DNA of 64,000 nt, from NCBI GenBank assembly GCA_900545825.1, contig URAS01000002.1:1-64000 (forward strand), given 5' to 3'. Positions within the stretch are counted from its first letter, which is position 1, and every line of letters starts with the position of its first letter. This document shows, piece by piece, positions 53,007 to 60,478 of this stretch. Under the pieces are notes generated by a model. That model saw only the letters and a program-made list of their open reading frames with translations, did no database searches and had not been told where the DNA came from. A program made the position numbers and the translations under genes. This stretch comes from an uncultured Actinomyces sp. GTDB taxonomy: Bacteria; Actinomycetota; Actinomycetes; Actinomycetales; Actinomycetaceae.

Positions 53007-54104
53007 CTAGGCGTCGGCGCCGAATTTCTTCAGCCGCTCGGCCTCGTCCATCTCGATCGCCGAATCGATCACCGGCTGGAGGTCGCCGCCCAACACCTGG
53101 TCGAGGTTGTACGCCTTGTACCCCGTGCGGTGGTCGGCGATGCGGTTCTCCGGGAAGTTGTACGTGCGAATCCGCTCGGACCGGTCGACCGTGCGCACCT
53201 GCGAGTGGCGGGCCTCGGCGGCCTCGGCCTCACGCTTGGCCTGTTCCTCGGCCAACAGGCGCGACCGGAGGACGCGCATGCCGGCCTCGCGGTTTTGGAT
53301 CTGCGACTTCTCGTTTTGCATCGACACGACGATGCCCGTGGGGATGTGGGTGATGCGGACGGCCGAGTCGGTCGTGTTGACCGACTGCCCGCCCGGGCCC
53401 GACGAGCGGAAGACGTCGATACGCAGGTCGTTCGGGTCGATCTCGATCTCGCCCGTTTCCTCGGCCTCGGGCATGACGAGGACGCCGGCCGCCGACGTGT
53501 GGATGCGGCCCTGCGATTCGGTGACGGGGACGCGCTGGACGCGGTGGACGCCGCCCTCGTATTTCAGGGAGGCCCACACGCCGTCCTCCGGCGCCGGGTT
53601 CCCCTTAGCCTTGATGGCGATCTGGGCGTCCTTGATGCCGCCGAGATCCGATTCGGTGGCGCCGAGCACCTGGACGCTCCAGCCGCGCGCCTCGGCGTAG
53701 CGCGTGTACATCCGCATGAGGTCGGCGGCGAACAGCGCCGACTCCTCGCCGCCCGCTCCGGCCTTGATCTCCATGATGACGTCGCGCGCGTCGTCGGGAT
53801 CACGCGGGGCCAACACCTTGGTCAACGCCTCTTCGGCCTCGGCCAGGCGCTGTTCCAGCTGCGGGACCTCGTCGGCCATCGACTGATCCTCGGCCGCCAA
53901 CTCGCGCGCGACCTCGAGGTCGTCGCCGGCGGCCTTCCACTCGTCGATCGCCGCCGTCATACGGCCCAGTTCGGCGTAGCGGCGCCCCAGGGGGCGGGCC
54001 TTCGCGGGGTCGGCCAGCACCGCCGGATCCGACATCTTGGCCTCGACCTCGGCATGCTCGTCGTAGATCGCTTGGAAATCGTCCATTGATAGGGAAAGCG
54101 CCAC
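53007..54104 (-). CDS. prfA: Peptide chain release factor 1
   Basis: The product reads UAA and UAG stop codons. The PVT tripeptide anticodon motif is in RVPVTESQGRIHTSA and the catalytic GGQ in SGPGGQSVNTTDSAVRITH. With the GTG at 54104, which has AAGGAG five bases upstream, it has 365 residues; the ATG at 54086 would give 359. Both are family-typical, and the ribosome binding site favours 54104. The frame stays open far upstream but without any conserved sequence. Confidence 0.95.
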   Translation of the reverse strand: MALSLSMDDFQAIYDEHAEVEAKMSDPAVLADPAKARPLGRRYAELGRMTAAIDEWKAAGDDLEVARELAAEDQSMADEVPQLEQRLAEAEEALTKVLAPRDPDDARDVIMEIKAGAGGEESALFAADLMRMYTRYAEARGWSVQVLGATESDLGGIKDAQIAIKAKGNPAPEDGVWASLKYEGGVHRVQRVPVTESQGRIHTSAAGVLVMPEAEETGEIEIDPNDLRIDVFRSSGPGGQSVNTTDSAVRITHIPTGIVVSMQNEKSQIQNREAGMRVLRSRLLAEEQAKREAEAAEARHSQVRTVDRSERIRTYNFPENRIADHRTGYKAYNLDQVLGGDLQPVIDSAIEMDEAERLKKFGADA

Positions 54105-54390
54105 GCCTGCTCCTTGGTTTGTTCGGGCCGTCCCATCTAGTATGCCCGCGCCCGCGCGAAGCGCCAACAATGCCACACTCCCCCGCCGCGGGCCGGGACC
54201 GGGCGCGGGAGGGCACGGGAAGGCGCCTCTCGCCACGCTCTGGGCAATGAGGAATTGCTCACGATCGCCGCCCATAAAGTGGATCCCAGTAGGCAGGCCG
54301 CCGAACATCTTTGTAGACTCATCGCGATAGGGTATTCGTCCTACTGATTCGCGCAGCGTTGAGGCAAACTCAACGCGGACGGGTTTACGT
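54105..54390. other. Divergent intergenic region between prfA and the L,D-transpeptidase gene
   Basis: This 286-base gap holds no gene. rpmE and rho, which often precede prfA in actinobacteria, are absent. The sequence is GC-rich near prfA and AT-richer close to 54300-54390, where promoters for the rightward gene are expected. No clear inverted repeat is seen. Confidence 0.5.
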
Positions 54391-55917
54391 ATGTCAGATA
54401 ACAATTCGGTCACAAACACTTCGCCGACGTCGCCTGAAAGACAATCTCAGGCACGGACGGGGTGGTGGAGCCGTCGCTCCGGCAAGGGCAAGGCCGGGAT
54501 CATCGGCGGGGCCGTCGTCTTCGTCGCCCTCATCGCGGGCATCGTCGGCTACGGCGTCTACTACGGCGGCGGACATCGGGCGTTGCCCGGCACCCAGATT
54601 GGTAACGTCTCGGTCGCCGGTAAAACGCACAACCAAATTGTCGATTATCTGAATAAGAACGCCCAGACACGCCAGGTGACTTTCACCGGGGATTCGATTA
54701 AATCGGCGACGGCCTCGCTTTCCGACATGGGGATTTCGGTCGACGCCGACAAGACGGCCGATAAGGCGCTTGCCAACAATTCGAAAGTCGGCAAGTATTT
54801 CGCCGCTCCCTTTACCGATACGACGATCGAGCCCGAGGTCACGTGGGATCAGGCCAAGCTGTCCGCGTTCACGTCTAAGCTGACCGAGGGCGTCGAGGGC
54901 GCCTACGCCGCCGTCGAGCCGTCGGTCACCCCGAACAGCGAAAAGACCGCGTTTACGGCGGTTGCCGGCAAGAACGGCAAGGGCGTCCCGCTGACCCAGG
55001 TCATCGACGGCGCCACACAGGCCGTGGACGCAAACGCCGACAAGGAAGTGAAAGTCTCGGTTGGCACGGTCGAGCCGATGGTCTCGATTAAGGAAGCGCA
55101 GACGCAGGCGGATGAGGCCAACAAGCTTCTCGCCAACCCCGTGTCGGTGAAGGTCGGCGACAATACGGTGACCCCCTCGGCGCAAGACCGCATCGGGTGG
55201 GTAGTGATTCCTGCGGTCGGTCAGGCGAACAATACGCCGACGATGAACACCGAAAAGGTCAGGGCGTGGGCTACTGACGCGTCGAAGAGCCTCATCGTCA
55301 AGCGGATCGACGGCCTCAACTACGTCAACGAGAAGGGCGACGTCGTCCTCGAGAAGGTCAAGCCGGTCGACGGGGTCGCCGTCGCGAACACCGACGACAT
55401 CACCCAGGGCATCATCCAGGCCGCGAAGGACGGCAAGGCGTACGAGGCCGCTTTCACGACGGACACCGACAAGGCCGAGATCAAGAAGCAGGTCATTGCG
55501 CCGGGTGCCGAAAACCTCGCCTACCCCGCCGCGCCCGGCGAAAAGTGGATCGACGTCAACCTGTCGAACTACACGACGACGGCGTTCGAGGGCGCCACGG
55601 TGGTCCACGGCCCGGTTGCGGTCGTCCCCGGCGCAACAAAGACCCCGACGATCCAGGGCACTTTCGAGATCCAGCGCAAGCTGCGCACTGACACGATGCG
55701 CGGGCTGAACGCCGACGGCTCGAAGTACGTGACGCCGGATGTCCCCTACGCCATGTACTTCTCGGGCGGCTACGCGCTGCACGGCGCGCCGTGGCGCAGC
55801 TCGTTCGGCTACGGCGGCTCGGCCGGCTCGCACGGCTGCGTCAACATGCCGGTCGGCGAGGCCGCGTGGTTCTTCAACTGGGCCCCGCAGGGCACGGTCG
55901 TCGTCACCCACTACTAG
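54391..55917 (+). CDS. L,D-transpeptidase with PG-binding-4-like domains
   Basis: The product has 508 residues. After a basic start, one membrane helix (GIIGGAVVFVALIAGIVGYGVYY) anchors it. Two ~130-residue segments (~60-190 and ~190-330) resemble the PG_binding_4 domains of B. subtilis YoeB-like proteins, with VSVAGKTHNQIVDYLNK and TQADEANKLLANPVSVKVG. The YkuD catalytic domain ends the protein: His464 (YALHG) and SHGCVNM with Cys483. It forms 3-3 cross-links in peptidoglycan. The start lacks a good ribosome binding site; a leaderless or downstream start is possible. Confidence 0.93.
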   Translation: MSDNNSVTNTSPTSPERQSQARTGWWSRRSGKGKAGIIGGAVVFVALIAGIVGYGVYYGGGHRALPGTQIGNVSVAGKTHNQIVDYLNKNAQTRQVTFTGDSIKSATASLSDMGISVDADKTADKALANNSKVGKYFAAPFTDTTIEPEVTWDQAKLSAFTSKLTEGVEGAYAAVEPSVTPNSEKTAFTAVAGKNGKGVPLTQVIDGATQAVDANADKEVKVSVGTVEPMVSIKEAQTQADEANKLLANPVSVKVGDNTVTPSAQDRIGWVVIPAVGQANNTPTMNTEKVRAWATDASKSLIVKRIDGLNYVNEKGDVVLEKVKPVDGVAVANTDDITQGIIQAAKDGKAYEAAFTTDTDKAEIKKQVIAPGAENLAYPAAPGEKWIDVNLSNYTTTAFEGATVVHGPVAVVPGATKTPTIQGTFEIQRKLRTDTMRGLNADGSKYVTPDVPYAMYFSGGYALHGAPWRSSFGYGGSAGSHGCVNMPVGEAAWFFNWAPQGTVVVTHY

Positions 55918-55932
55918 ACCGCCTCTCTGGCG

Positions 55933-56023
55933 CGAAACGCTCACCTCACGTGTCAAAAACGCCCGGTTATCGGGCCGGAATGACAAACGAGGTGAGCGTT
56001 TCGCCGTCTGGGTGAGCGTTTCG
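55933..56023. repeat. Family A nested palindromic element, copy 2
   Basis: The left arm CGAAACGCTCACC (55933-55945) faces two right arms GGTGAGCGTTTCG (55991-56003 and 56011-56023, step 20). Inside, TGTCA (55951) faces TGACA (55981) and GCCCG (55961) faces CGGGC (55971). The order of parts and the 20-base step equal those at 11458-11566. The element begins 16 bases after the L,D-transpeptidase stop codon. Confidence 0.78.
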
Positions 56024-56090
56024 CGGGTTCATAGGACTTTCATAGGCACTGGCTACGGGGATCATAGGGGCGGTTCCTAGTGTCAACACT

Positions 56091-56780
56091 ATGAACGACA
56101 CGGAAAACATGCCCGGCGCCCAGACGCCGAACGACCCCCAGTCCATCCCCGCGATCCAGCCGGATGCAACCCAGCCGACGGACACCGCCCGCCCGCAGCC
56201 GCGCTCCGAGGACGCCTTCGCCACCCAGACGCTGCCCTACACGGAAGGGTCCGCGACCACGCAGACCATCCCGCCGGCGACCGAGGGCATGGGCCACGCC
56301 CAGCCGGTCGGCCAGCCGCTCGTGACCCCCGCGTCGCCCGCCGTGGCCGCGTCGACGAAGGAGCCGCGCTGGTACAAGGCCGCCTGGATCAAGCCGGCCG
56401 CCGTCGCGGCGGTCGCGTCGCTGGCGATCTTCGGCCGCGGCCTCGCCACCGGCATCGCCGTTGGCGACGGCGGCGAGGGGTCCGGCCACGGCACCCAGAT
56501 GCAGCAGGGCGGCCCCGGCGGCATGCAGAACATGCCCGGCCAACAGGGGATGCCCGGCCAACAGGGGATGCCCGGCGGCAACGGCGCGACCGACGGGTCC
56601 GACGGCACGAACGACAGCACCCAGCAGAACCAGCAGAACCAGTCGTCCTCGCAGAACGACGGCTTTTCCGGCCACCAGCACCCGGGGACCCGCCCCGGCA
56701 CGACCGACAGCTCCTCCCTGGTCCAGCCGACCCCGCGCGAGGATGACGGCGAACAGGTGGCGGACACGACCGCCGTCTAG
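56091..56780 (+). CDS. Single-pass membrane protein with Gln/Gly/Met-rich C-terminus
   Basis: The product has 229 residues and no recognised domain. Residues 1-100 are polar and Pro/Thr-rich; a single helix (IKPAAVAAVASLAIFGRGLATGIAV) follows. The C-terminal half has QQGGPGGMQNM and PGQQGM repeats, then Ser/Gln/Thr-rich sequence. Topology suggests a cytosolic N-terminus and an outer disordered tail. It lies 17 bases before the response regulator gene, so it may belong to the two-component operon, possibly as a sensor accessory or target. Confidence 0.75.
   Translation: MNDTENMPGAQTPNDPQSIPAIQPDATQPTDTARPQPRSEDAFATQTLPYTEGSATTQTIPPATEGMGHAQPVGQPLVTPASPAVAASTKEPRWYKAAWIKPAAVAAVASLAIFGRGLATGIAVGDGGEGSGHGTQMQQGGPGGMQNMPGQQGMPGQQGMPGGNGATDGSDGTNDSTQQNQQNQSSSQNDGFSGHQHPGTRPGTTDSSSLVQPTPREDDGEQVADTTAV
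56532..56567 (+). repeat. 18-base tandem repeat (MPGQQG)
   Basis: Two identical 18-base units at 56532-56549 and 56550-56567 encode Met-Pro-Gly-Gln-Gln-Gly twice in the membrane protein's tail. Confidence 0.85.
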
Positions 56781-56797
56781 GCTCGTCGGGCGCGATA

Positions 56798-57520
56798 ATG
56801 GACGACATGACGAGCACGCGCGAGGTCCTCATCGTCGACGACGAGGTAATGCTGGCCGACCTCCTCGCCCAGGCGTTGGCAAAGGACGGCTGGGTCACCC
56901 GCACTGCCCACAACGGCATGGAGGCGCTGCGCGAAATCCGGCACTCCCGACCCAGTGTCGTCGTCCTCGACGTCATGATGCCGGTAATGGACGGCGTCGA
57001 GACACTCGCGCGGATCCGCGCCGACGACCCCCTGCTGCCCGTCCTCATGCTGACGGCGAAAGATAGCGTCGACGACCGGGTGGGCGCCCTCAAGGGCGGC
57101 GCCGACGACTACGTGTCCAAGCCGTTCGACCTCAACGAGGTCGCCGCGCGCCTCGAAGCCCTGCTGCGGCGCAGCGGGCTGACGGCCGACGCCCTCGAGG
57201 ACGACCCGGCTGAGCAGATTCTGCAGGTCGGCGACCTCACGCTCGACGACGCCCGCCACGAGGTGACGCGGGCCGGAGTGCCGATCGAGCTGACGAAGAC
57301 CGAGTTTGACCTGTGCCGCTACCTCATGGAGAACGCCGACCGGGTGATGTCGAAGCAGCAAATCCTCGACGCCGTGTGGCATTTCGATTTCGGCGGGCGC
57401 GCGAACGTCGTCGAGCTCTACATCAGCTATCTGCGCCGCAAGCTCAACGTGGCCGGCCCCGAGATGATCCACACCGTCCGCGGCGTGGGCTACCAGATGC
57501 GGTCCGATGCCCCGCATTAG
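56798..57520 (+). CDS. OmpR/PhoB-type response regulator
   Basis: The product has 240 residues. The receiver domain carries the phospho-acceptor Asp58 (VVLDVMMPVMDG), the acidic DDE pocket near residue 13 and Lys108 (YVSKPFDL). The C-terminal winged-helix domain has the recognition region KQQILDAVWHFDFGGRANVVELYISYLRRKL. The layout is close to MprA/TrcR of mycobacteria. It overlaps the sensor kinase gene by 14 bases. Confidence 0.95.
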   Translation: MDDMTSTREVLIVDDEVMLADLLAQALAKDGWVTRTAHNGMEALREIRHSRPSVVVLDVMMPVMDGVETLARIRADDPLLPVLMLTAKDSVDDRVGALKGGADDYVSKPFDLNEVAARLEALLRRSGLTADALEDDPAEQILQVGDLTLDDARHEVTRAGVPIELTKTEFDLCRYLMENADRVMSKQQILDAVWHFDFGGRANVVELYISYLRRKLNVAGPEMIHTVRGVGYQMRSDAPH

Positions 57521-59102
57521 ACCCCAACGCCTGACGTGGCGGCTGCCGCTCATCGTCGTCGCCGTCACCACCGTCGTCATCGCGATCGTCGCCCTCCTCG
57601 CGGGGGCGACGATCAGCCATGTCCTCACCTCGTCCGTCGACGAGCGCCTCCACGAGGCCGCCGCCCACGTCCGCCTCACCTCGCCCGGCGCCGGTCTGCC
57701 CGGCGACGCGGGCTCGACGACGCTCGGCCCGCAGGGGGATGGAGAGGGCGCCACCGCGGGTGGCGACTCCCCCACGCTCGGTGGCGACCAGGCCGGCGAC
57801 GCGGGCGGCCAGGCCGCCGAGGGCGACGGCCGCCCGCCGCACGGGGCGCCCGACTCGCTCGAGCGCCCGGGCGCGAACGCCGGGACCATCCACGTCGTCG
57901 TCACCCCGGACGGGGTGTGGGCGGGTCGACTGACGCGGACCCTCGAGGTCGATCCGCTCTCGCTCACCCAGGCGCGCGCCCTCCAGCGCGCCGCCACCGC
58001 CCAGCCCACCACCCAATCGGTCCCCCACCTGGGTAAATATCGTGTCTTGCGGACGACCCGCGGCGACGCCACGGTGATCGTCGCCCTCCCGCTGTCCGAA
58101 CGCGACGCCATGCTGCGGACGTTCGCCCTGTGGGGCGCCGTCTACGCCGTCCTCGCCCTGGCCGTCGCCTGGGTCGTCGCCCGCTGGCGCACCCGCGCGG
58201 CGCTGGCCCCGCTGGCCGAGGTCACCCGAACCGCCGCCGCCGTGTCCGGGCATGACCTCACCCGCGGCGCCGAGGTTCCCGCCCGCGTCGACGCGGCGAT
58301 CGCCGAGTCGGACTCCGAGGCCGGCGACGTCGCGCGCGCCCTCAACGTCGCGTTCGACCACATCGAGCAGGCCCTGCGCGAACGCACCGACACCGAGGCG
58401 TCGCTCGCGCAGTTTGTCGCCGACGCGTCGCACGAGCTGCGCACCCCGATCGCGACGATCTCCGGCTACGCGCAGCTGCTCTCGCGCCCCGACCTCGACG
58501 CCGACGAGGCGGCGCAGGCGATCTCGCGGATCCGCTCCGAGTCGACGCGGATGTCCGCCCTCGTCAACAACCTCTTGATGCTCGCGCGCCTGGATGCGGG
58601 CGCGGGCGTCGACATGACCCTCGTGCCGCTGACCGGCCTGGTCGTCGACGCCGTCGCCGACGCCGGAATCCGCGCGCCCGACCACCCGATCACCCTCGAC
58701 CTCCACCCCGACGCGATGGACGCCCAAGTCATGGGCGACGAGGACAAACTGCGCCAGGTCTTCGCCAACCTCCTGTCGAACGCCTGCCAGCACACGCCCG
58801 CCGGAACCGCGATCGACGTGCGCATGTACCGCCTGTTCGCCGAGGGCGGCGACCGCTGGGGCGTCGACGTCGCCGACCACGGGCCCGGAATTCCCGAGGC
58901 CGTCCGCGACACCCTGTTCGACCGGTTCACCCGCGCCGACACGGCGCGCAGCCGCTCGGAGTCGGCCGGCCTGGGCCTGGCGATCGCCCACACGATCGTC
59001 GCCGCGCTGGGCGGCGAGCTGACGGTCGCCTCCGACGAGTCCGGCGCGACGTTCACGGTCACCCTACCCGTCGCCGAGGACGCGCCCGCCCTCCCCCGAT
59101 GA
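57507..59102 (+). CDS. Two-component sensor histidine kinase
   Basis: The product has 531 residues. Two membrane helices (LPLIVVAVTTVVIAIVALLAG and ALWGAVYAVLALAVAWVVA) flank an outer region of ~150 residues with a Gly/Asp-rich low-complexity part. HAMP follows. The H-box HELRTP has His309, then the N-box NLLSNACQHT, the G1-box DHGPGIPE and the G2-box GLGLAIAHTI. All catalytic boxes are intact. The TGA stop is part of a family B palindrome. The signal is unknown; the next genes suggest a wall or glycan stress regulon. Confidence 0.95.
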   Translation: MPRIRPQRLTWRLPLIVVAVTTVVIAIVALLAGATISHVLTSSVDERLHEAAAHVRLTSPGAGLPGDAGSTTLGPQGDGEGATAGGDSPTLGGDQAGDAGGQAAEGDGRPPHGAPDSLERPGANAGTIHVVVTPDGVWAGRLTRTLEVDPLSLTQARALQRAATAQPTTQSVPHLGKYRVLRTTRGDATVIVALPLSERDAMLRTFALWGAVYAVLALAVAWVVARWRTRAALAPLAEVTRTAAAVSGHDLTRGAEVPARVDAAIAESDSEAGDVARALNVAFDHIEQALRERTDTEASLAQFVADASHELRTPIATISGYAQLLSRPDLDADEAAQAISRIRSESTRMSALVNNLLMLARLDAGAGVDMTLVPLTGLVVDAVADAGIRAPDHPITLDLHPDAMDAQVMGDEDKLRQVFANLLSNACQHTPAGTAIDVRMYRLFAEGGDRWGVDVADHGPGIPEAVRDTLFDRFTRADTARSRSESAGLGLAIAHTIVAALGGELTVASDESGATFTVTLPVAEDAPALPR

Positions 59103-59135
59103 GCGTGACCTTTCCGTCCGATTCGGTCACGGCCA
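59100..59135. repeat. Family B palindrome, copy 2, overlapping a stop codon
   Basis: TGAGCGTGACC (59100-59110) faces GGTCACGGCCA (59125-59135), perfect in the inner GTGACC/GGTCAC part. The TGA is the stop codon of the sensor kinase gene. The arms resemble those at 34074 and 62766. Confidence 0.55.
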
Positions 59136-59245
59136 TGGGGTCAAATACCCTGGTCGCGGCCTTGTTGGTCACGGTCACGCCAGGTCATAGCTGTTTCATA
59201 AGGCGATAAAAGAGCCCTCACAACGTGGGGCGAGAGCGTGAAGCC

Positions 59246-60478
59246 ATGACAACTTCTACGCTTCTTCGGCCGGAGGTCGACGCGCCGGATATGACCGCGG
59301 CGCCCACACTCGACCTCGTCATTCCCGTGTACAACGAACAGCGTGCCCTGTGGGGCGCGGTGACGACCCTCCTGGCCTACATGGACTCGTGGGAGGGCGC
59401 GCCGTCGTTCCGCATCACGATCGCCGACAACGCGTCGACCGACGCGACCGGCCACATCGCCGCCGAGCTGGCGCGGCGTGACCAGCGGGTCCGCTGCTAC
59501 ACGCTGTCGCGCAAAGGCCGCGGCCACGCCCTCAAGACCGTGTGGTCGCACTCGGACGCCGAGGTCCTCGTCTACATGGACGTCGACCTCGCGACCGACC
59601 TGTCCTGCCTGCCGCCGCTGGTTGCGCCGCTGCTGTCGGGGCATTCGCCGATCGCCATTGGCACGCGCCTGTCGCCGGCGTCGCGGGTCGTCCGCGGCCC
59701 CAAGCGCGAGTTCATTTCGCGCACCTACAACATGATCCTCAAGGTCGCGGGCCGCGCGTCGTTTAGCGACGCCCAGTGCGGCTTCAAGGCGATCACGGCC
59801 GAGGCGTTCGCCGCCCTCGCGCCCTATCTCAAGGACGACGAGTGGTTCTTCGACACCGAGCTGCTGCTCGTCGCCGATTCCCTGGGCCTGCGGATCGCCG
59901 AGGTGCCCGTCGACTGGGTCGACGACCCCGACTCGTCCGTCGCGATCGCCCACACGGCGGCGGCCGACCTCGCCGGCCTGGCCCGCGTCATGCGCGACCG
60001 CGCCCTCCACGCGATCCCCACCGAGTCGCTGCGCGCCGCCCTCGTGCGGCCCCTCCACCTGCGCGGGGACGTCTCGGCGCAGCGGAAATTCGCCAACCAG
60101 GTCGTCCTCTTCGGCATCATCGGGGTGCTCTCGACGCTGCTGCAGATGGCGTTGTACGCCGCGTGCCGCCTGGCCGCCGGGCCGGCCGTGTCGACGGTGA
60201 TTTCGCTGGTCCTGTCGACTTTCGCGAACACGTGGGCGAACCGGACGTACACGTTCGGTGTCCGCGAGCGCGCCGGCGCGTTCACCAACCACCTCCAGGG
60301 GCTGGCGATCACCGGGGCGACGGGTGTCGTCCAGTGGGCGGCGGCGTTGGCCGTCGTCGCCGCGGGCAGCGGGTCGGCGACCGAGACGATCGTCGTCGGT
60401 GTCGCGGGGATCGCCATGGGCGTCCTCCGGTTCGCCGCGATGAAGCTGTGGATGTTTAAGGAGGCGAAGTCGGCATGA
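59246..60478 (+). CDS. Family 2 glycosyltransferase fused to a GtrA-like membrane domain (YkcC-like)
   Basis: The product has about 410 residues. The N-terminal ~245 form a GT2 domain of the dolichol-phosphate mannosyltransferase type: LVIPVYNEQ, DNASTD, the DVDLATD metal motif and the QCGFKAI loop. The C-terminal ~130 residues have four helices (VVLFGIIGVLSTLLQMALY, VSTVISLVLSTFANTWANR...) as in GtrA flippase-like proteins. The fusion suggests that one protein makes a polyprenyl-phosphate sugar and brings it across the membrane. The start could also be GTG 59225. It overlaps the next gene by four bases. Confidence 0.92.
   Translation: MTTSTLLRPEVDAPDMTAAPTLDLVIPVYNEQRALWGAVTTLLAYMDSWEGAPSFRITIADNASTDATGHIAAELARRDQRVRCYTLSRKGRGHALKTVWSHSDAEVLVYMDVDLATDLSCLPPLVAPLLSGHSPIAIGTRLSPASRVVRGPKREFISRTYNMILKVAGRASFSDAQCGFKAITAEAFAALAPYLKDDEWFFDTELLLVADSLGLRIAEVPVDWVDDPDSSVAIAHTAAADLAGLARVMRDRALHAIPTESLRAALVRPLHLRGDVSAQRKFANQVVLFGIIGVLSTLLQMALYAACRLAAGPAVSTVISLVLSTFANTWANRTYTFGVRERAGAFTNHLQGLAITGATGVVQWAAALAVVAAGSGSATETIVVGVAGIAMGVLRFAAMKLWMFKEAKSA

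Noticed and set aside
54105..54419. Extension of prfA to 54419
   Set aside because: The extra residues match no release factor and pass the strong ribosome binding site in front of 54104.
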